Assembly (NCBI RefSeq): GCF_017349295.1
Contig: NZ_JAFMPK010000030.1
Coordinates: 14,862-62,426 of the forward strand
Reading direction: 5' to 3'
From: Myceligenerans salitolerans
GTDB lineage: Bacteria; Actinomycetota; Actinomycetes; Actinomycetales; Cellulomonadaceae
DNA length: 47,565 nucleotides
Below the pieces are notes generated by a model that was not told the origin of the DNA, did no database searches, and saw nothing but the letters and a program-made list of their open reading frames with translations. The position numbers and the translations under genes are program-made. Positions 44,283 to 47,565 of the stretch are shown here, one piece after another. Position 1 is the stretch's first letter, and the number at the start of each line of letters is the position of its first letter.

Positions 44283-44296
44283 GGGAAACCGGTTGC
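44283..44296. promoter_or_regulatory. LacI-type operator A (transporter side)
   Basis: GGGAAACCGGTTGC is a palindrome centred on CC/GG at 44290/44291, resembling GAAACCGGTTTC. It lies just downstream of a possible transporter -10 (TACGTT on the minus strand, 44305-44310), where a bound repressor would block transcription. Confidence 0.7.
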
Positions 44297-44318
44297 TGTG
44301 CCAGAACGTACCACATGA

Positions 44319-44331
44319 GGAACCGGTTTCC
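44319..44331. promoter_or_regulatory. LacI-type operator B (regulator side)
   Basis: GGAACCGGTTTCC is a second copy of the same palindrome, 34 bp from operator A centre to centre. It lies just before the -10-like TACCTT (44339-44344) of the fusion gene, so the regulator probably controls its own synthesis. Confidence 0.7.
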
Positions 44332-44338
44332 CATGGTG

Positions 44339-44344
44339 TACCTT
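44339..44344 (+). promoter_or_regulatory. -10 box of the LacI/DUF6807 fusion gene
   Basis: TACCTT lies 6 nt before GTG 44351. This supports GTG 44351 as a leaderless start over the upstream ATGs at 44315 and 44333. Confidence 0.5.
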
Positions 44345-44350
44345 CACCAC

Positions 44351-46366
44351 GTGAACATCAGGCGCCCAGCAGTGACGATCGGCGACGTGGCCGCGGCCGC
44401 GGGCGTCTCACGTGCCACGGTGTCGCGGGTGATGAACGGGCGCAGCACGGTCGCCGCGGAGATCGCGGAGCGCGTGCGGGAGGCCGCGGAGTCGCTGAGC
44501 TACCGGCCCAGCACCGCCGCCCGCAACCTGGCCCTCGGCCGCACGCGGACCGTCGCCCTCGTGATGCCCGACGTCGGCAACCCCGTCTTCCAGCAGATCC
44601 TGCACGGGGTCATGGCGGCGGCCGACCAGGACGGCTACCGCGTGCTGGTCGCCGACACCGCCGAGGACCGCAGCCAGGAGGCCGCGATAGCACTCGAGGC
44701 GCGACTGCGCTGCGACGCGCTCGTGCTCGTCTCCCCCCGCATGCCCGACGACGACCTCGCGCGGCTCGTGCCCGACGTCGAACCCGTCGTCGTGCTGAAC
44801 CGCCAGGTGCCTCCCCCTGTGGATCAGGACGGCGCCGCCGGCGGGGGTACCGCCGCACCGAGTCTGCTCGTGGACTACGAGGACGCCGCGGTCCAGGTGA
44901 TCGAGCACCTCGTGAGCCTCGGCCACCGCCGGCTCGTCTATCTGGCCGGCCCCACCGCGTCGGCGTCGGACGCGCAACGGCGCGCCGGCATCCGGCGCGC
45001 GCTGGAACGCCACCGGGCGCTCGACGTACAGGAGATCCCCGCCGGCCCGGACATCGCCGCCGGGCACGCGGCGACCGGCGCCGTGCTCGCCGGCCGCGCG
45101 ACAGCGGCCGTCGCCTTCAACGACCTGGTCGCGTTCGGTCTGCTCGCAGGATTGAACGAGGCCGGCGTCGCCGTGCCCGCCGACATCTCGGTGGCCGGAT
45201 TCGATGACATCGACCTCGCCCGCTACGCGACACCGGCGCTCACGACGGTGGCCGTGCCGCAGTCGGAGCTCGGCCGACACGCCTGGAAGGAGCTAGCCGC
45301 AGTGATGGACGACGATGCCCAGCCTGCACGGTCCGCCCGTTTCACCACGGAGCTCGAGGTGCGCGCCAGTACCGGTCCAGCTCCGGTGGGACCCGAGCGC
45401 GTGCATGCCACCGACCGCGCGGTCCCCGCCGGGGCGGCCGGACCGAACCCCGCCGGCCCCGTCGAGGACGGGCGAGCCGCGCCGGACGCGGCCCTGACCT
45501 GGGAGGAAGGACCGGACGCACTGGTACTGCGCGGCCCCGCCGGGACGCCGCTCGCGCGGCGGGAGACCGGCGAGCGCATCCCGCCGGTCCATGCACCACG
45601 CCCGTACCTTCACCCGGTGCACACGCTGGGCGGGACGCCGCTGACGGACTCCGGTCCGGTGGACCACCGGCACCACTACGGCGCGGGAATGGCCGTGGCG
45701 GACGTCAACGGCACGAGCCACTGGGGTGGACGCACGTTCATCGAGCACGTGGGGCCGACGCTCCTGCAGAACCACGGCCGGCAGGTCGCGCGCGACCTGC
45801 GGCCCGACGGCAACACGCTGACCGAGACGGTGGCCTGGCTCGACGAGCACGGCAGGCAGCAGCTCGTCGAGGACCGGCGGGTGACCGCCCGTCTGCTCGC
45901 ACCTTCCGGAGCCGCGGACGCCGTGCCTCCGGGGTGGGTGCTGGACTGGCGTTCCGTGCTGCACGCCTCCGACGGCCCGCTGGAGATCCGGTCACCCGCC
46001 ACGAACGGTCGGCCGGGCGCGGGCTACGGGGGCCTGTTCTGGCGGCTGCCGATCGCCGACGAGACCCGTGTCCTGTCGGTCGCCGGCGAGGGCGAGACCC
46101 TGGCGCACGGCAGCGGCTCGCCGTGGGTGGCGTTCGTGCAGCGGCACGGTGACCGCCCGACCACCCTGGTGCTCGTCCAGCCCGGCACCGTGCGGCCGTG
46201 GTTCGTGCGCTCCGCCGAGTACCCGGGCGCGTGCCCGGCACTGGCGTGGGACGCCCCGCTGCTCGTACCCGACGGCGGCATGGTGCAGGTGGGCCTGGTC
46301 GCCGCGCTGTTCGACGGCGAGCTCGGCCCGGCGCAGGCCGCCGCGGTGGCGGAGGCGGTCGTATGA
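44351..46366 (+). CDS. LacI-family regulator fused to a DUF6807 (PmoA-like) domain
   Basis: The product is 671 aa. Residues 1-339 form a complete LacI protein: helix-turn-helix (VTIGDVAAAAGVSRATVSRVMNG, 8-30), hinge, and a sensor domain ending in TTELEVRAST. A Pro/Gly/Ala-rich linker (about 340-378) joins it to a DUF6807/PmoA-like domain (about 379-671; PF14100 from memory), with HPVHTLGGTPLTD, DHRHHYGAG, a WGGRTFIEH segment and the C-terminal VPDGGMVQVGLVAALFDG. DUF6807 has no established activity; in other genomes it occurs as a separate gene near sugar oxidoreductases. GTG 44351 is chosen from TACCTT 6 nt upstream. The stop overlaps the oxidoreductase start as ATGA. No frameshift sign is seen at the join. 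Confidence 0.85.
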   Translation: MNIRRPAVTIGDVAAAAGVSRATVSRVMNGRSTVAAEIAERVREAAESLSYRPSTAARNLALGRTRTVALVMPDVGNPVFQQILHGVMAAADQDGYRVLVADTAEDRSQEAAIALEARLRCDALVLVSPRMPDDDLARLVPDVEPVVVLNRQVPPPVDQDGAAGGGTAAPSLLVDYEDAAVQVIEHLVSLGHRRLVYLAGPTASASDAQRRAGIRRALERHRALDVQEIPAGPDIAAGHAATGAVLAGRATAAVAFNDLVAFGLLAGLNEAGVAVPADISVAGFDDIDLARYATPALTTVAVPQSELGRHAWKELAAVMDDDAQPARSARFTTELEVRASTGPAPVGPERVHATDRAVPAGAAGPNPAGPVEDGRAAPDAALTWEEGPDALVLRGPAGTPLARRETGERIPPVHAPRPYLHPVHTLGGTPLTDSGPVDHRHHYGAGMAVADVNGTSHWGGRTFIEHVGPTLLQNHGRQVARDLRPDGNTLTETVAWLDEHGRQQLVEDRRVTARLLAPSGAADAVPPGWVLDWRSVLHASDGPLEIRSPATNGRPGAGYGGLFWRLPIADETRVLSVAGEGETLAHGSGSPWVAFVQRHGDRPTTLVLVQPGTVRPWFVRSAEYPGACPALAWDAPLLVPDGGMVQVGLVAALFDGELGPAQAAAVAEAVV

Positions 46367-47550
46367 GCTCCCGCGGCACCCGGGGGCGCGTCGCGCGGAT
46401 CGCCGTGGTCGGTGTGCACGGGCACGGTGCGTCGCACGTGCGGCGGGTCCATGAGCTCGCGGCTCGCGGTGAGGCGGAGCTGACGGCCGTCGTCGACCCG
46501 CGCGAACCCGACCCAGGAGCACCCGGGGAGTCACGGGCCCGGTGGTTCGCGAGTCTCGGCGACCTCCTGTCGCAGGGCGAGCTGCCCGACGTCGTCGTCC
46601 TGTCGACCCCGATCCACACACATCTCCCGCTCGCGCAGGCGGCGATGGAGGCCGGCATCGACGTCCTGCTGGAGAAGCCGACCGCGGCCTCGCTCGCCGA
46701 GCACGAGGCGCTCGTCGGCGTGGCCGAGCGGACCGGACGCCGGTGCCAGGTCGGCTTCCAGACGTTCGGGTCGCACGCGTTGGCCGCCGTGTCACGGATG
46801 ATCGAGCGCGGAGAGGTCGGCCAGGTCACGGGTATCGGCGCGGTCGGCGCCTGGGTACGGACGGCGTCGTACTGGAGCCGCTCGGCGTGGGCCGGCCGCC
46901 GGCACCTCGACGGGCACGACGTGGTCGACGGCGTCGTGACCAACCCGCTCGCGCACGCCGTCGCGACGGCGTTGCGGATCGGCGGTGCGCGCCGGGCCGC
47001 CGACGTGGCCTACGTCGACACCGACCTGTGGCGGGCCAACCCGATCGAGGCCGACGACACGTCCTCGGTGCGGGTGGTCGCCGCGAACGGCACCCGGTTC
47101 GGCTTCGGGCTCACGCTCTGCGCGGACGAGCGGACCCCGTCCCGCGTCATCGTGTACGGCACCGAGGGCACCATCACGCTGGAGTACGAGTTCGACCGTG
47201 TGCTGCTGCGGACCGGCGCCGTCACGGCCGAGAAGGAGTACGGCCGCACCTCGCTCCTGGAGGACCTGCTGGCCGTGCGCCGTACCGGCGGGCAGTTGCT
47301 CTGCGACGTCGCCGAGACCGGCGCCTTCATGCGGGTTCTGGAGACCGTGCGGACAGGGCCGGAGCCGCGCGCGATCGTGTCCGGCGACGGCACACATGAC
47401 ACGGCGGTCCCGGACGGTGTCATGGAGTGGCGCGGCGAGGGAGGGGACCGCCGGCCGGTGATCCACGACGTCGAGCGCTGGTGCGAACGTGTCGCGGCCA
47501 CCCAGAAGACGTTCACGGAACTCGGCGCCCCCTGGACCGTCCGGCCCTGA
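46363..47550 (+). CDS. Gfo/Idh/MocA-family oxidoreductase
   Basis: The product is 395 aa. The N-terminal NAD(P)-binding motif G17-V-H-G20-H-G22 (a variant GxxGxG), the family motif EKP (104-106) and TPIHTHLPLAQAAMEAG are present; the C-terminal domain has NPLAHAV with a His and a Tyr-rich segment (GYE-like EYEFDR). Substrates in this family are sugars, inositols and sugar acids, often oxidised at C3; the substrate here is unknown. GGAGG is 7 nt before ATG 46363, which overlaps the fusion-gene stop as ATGA. It ends 15 bases before the window edge. Confidence 0.9.
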   Translation: MSSRGTRGRVARIAVVGVHGHGASHVRRVHELAARGEAELTAVVDPREPDPGAPGESRARWFASLGDLLSQGELPDVVVLSTPIHTHLPLAQAAMEAGIDVLLEKPTAASLAEHEALVGVAERTGRRCQVGFQTFGSHALAAVSRMIERGEVGQVTGIGAVGAWVRTASYWSRSAWAGRRHLDGHDVVDGVVTNPLAHAVATALRIGGARRAADVAYVDTDLWRANPIEADDTSSVRVVAANGTRFGFGLTLCADERTPSRVIVYGTEGTITLEYEFDRVLLRTGAVTAEKEYGRTSLLEDLLAVRRTGGQLLCDVAETGAFMRVLETVRTGPEPRAIVSGDGTHDTAVPDGVMEWRGEGGDRRPVIHDVERWCERVAATQKTFTELGAPWTVRP

Positions 47551-47565
47551 GCGACCGCCCGGGAC

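Noticed and set aside
45340-45490. The LacI/DUF6807 junction as a frameshift or misassembly
   Set aside because: The frame is continuous, with a typical Pro/Gly/Ala linker and no homopolymer run or internal ribosome-binding site that would indicate a second start. Kept as a real fusion, although only resequencing or proteomics can prove it.

Overview
This is a very GC-rich chromosomal segment with dense, often ATGA-overlapping genes. DisA next to RadA, a RamB-type regulator beside GTP-dependent PEP carboxykinase, an Rv2747-type N-acetylglutamate synthase and many leaderless genes all indicate an actinobacterium. The mix of a secreted arabinan-degrading enzyme and sugar ABC systems fits a polysaccharide-degrading Micrococcales (Promicromonosporaceae or Cellulomonadaceae level; inference only). 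No rRNA, tRNA, CRISPR array, prophage or insertion sequence was seen. No gap between genes exceeds about 250 bases.

Region 1 (1-12280, all minus strand) is an L-arabinose utilisation locus. It holds a secreted ricin-lectin/GH43 enzyme, a YtfQ/R/T/YjfF-type furanose ABC transporter, the operon araB-araD-araA and a LacI-family regulator. Three near-identical LacI operators (consensus TGTGAGCGYTAACA) lie upstream of the GH43 gene, the binding-protein gene and araB. In the last two the operator contains the -10-like TAACAT. Strong hairpins end the transporter and araA units, and two competing hairpins lie between the binding protein and ATPase genes.

Region 2 (12338-25558) is mostly housekeeping: a membrane protein, proC, a three-gene operon of membrane-anchored extracytoplasmic proteins of unknown function, radA, disA, mutY, glpD, an argA-type acetyltransferase and a proline iminopeptidase-like hydrolase. 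Region 3 (25559-31882) looks like a gluconeogenesis/C4-dicarboxylate block: a DASS transporter behind a CRP/GlxR-type palindrome, an unknown protein, RamB and, divergently, pckG. A 16-bp perfect palindrome lies between ramB and pckG. Region 4 (31953-38827) holds a small secreted basic protein, a TrmL-like methyltransferase, a DUF808 membrane protein with a possible coupled leader peptide, ThuA, a DadA-like oxidase, a geranylgeranyl-reductase-family flavoprotein and a MerR regulator with a MerR-type promoter.

Region 5 (38905-47550) is a second sugar or sugar-acid catabolic locus: an altronate-dehydratase-family enzyme with an unusual low-complexity insert, a CUT1 ABC transporter without its own ATPase, and, divergently, a regulator in which a complete LacI protein is fused to a DUF6807/PmoA-like domain, coupled to a Gfo/Idh/MocA oxidoreductase. 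Two GGAAACCGGTT-type palindromes lie in the divergent promoter region. This fusion is the most unusual system in the window. About a dozen genes share a leaderless layout, with a TAnnnT box 6-8 nt before the start codon.
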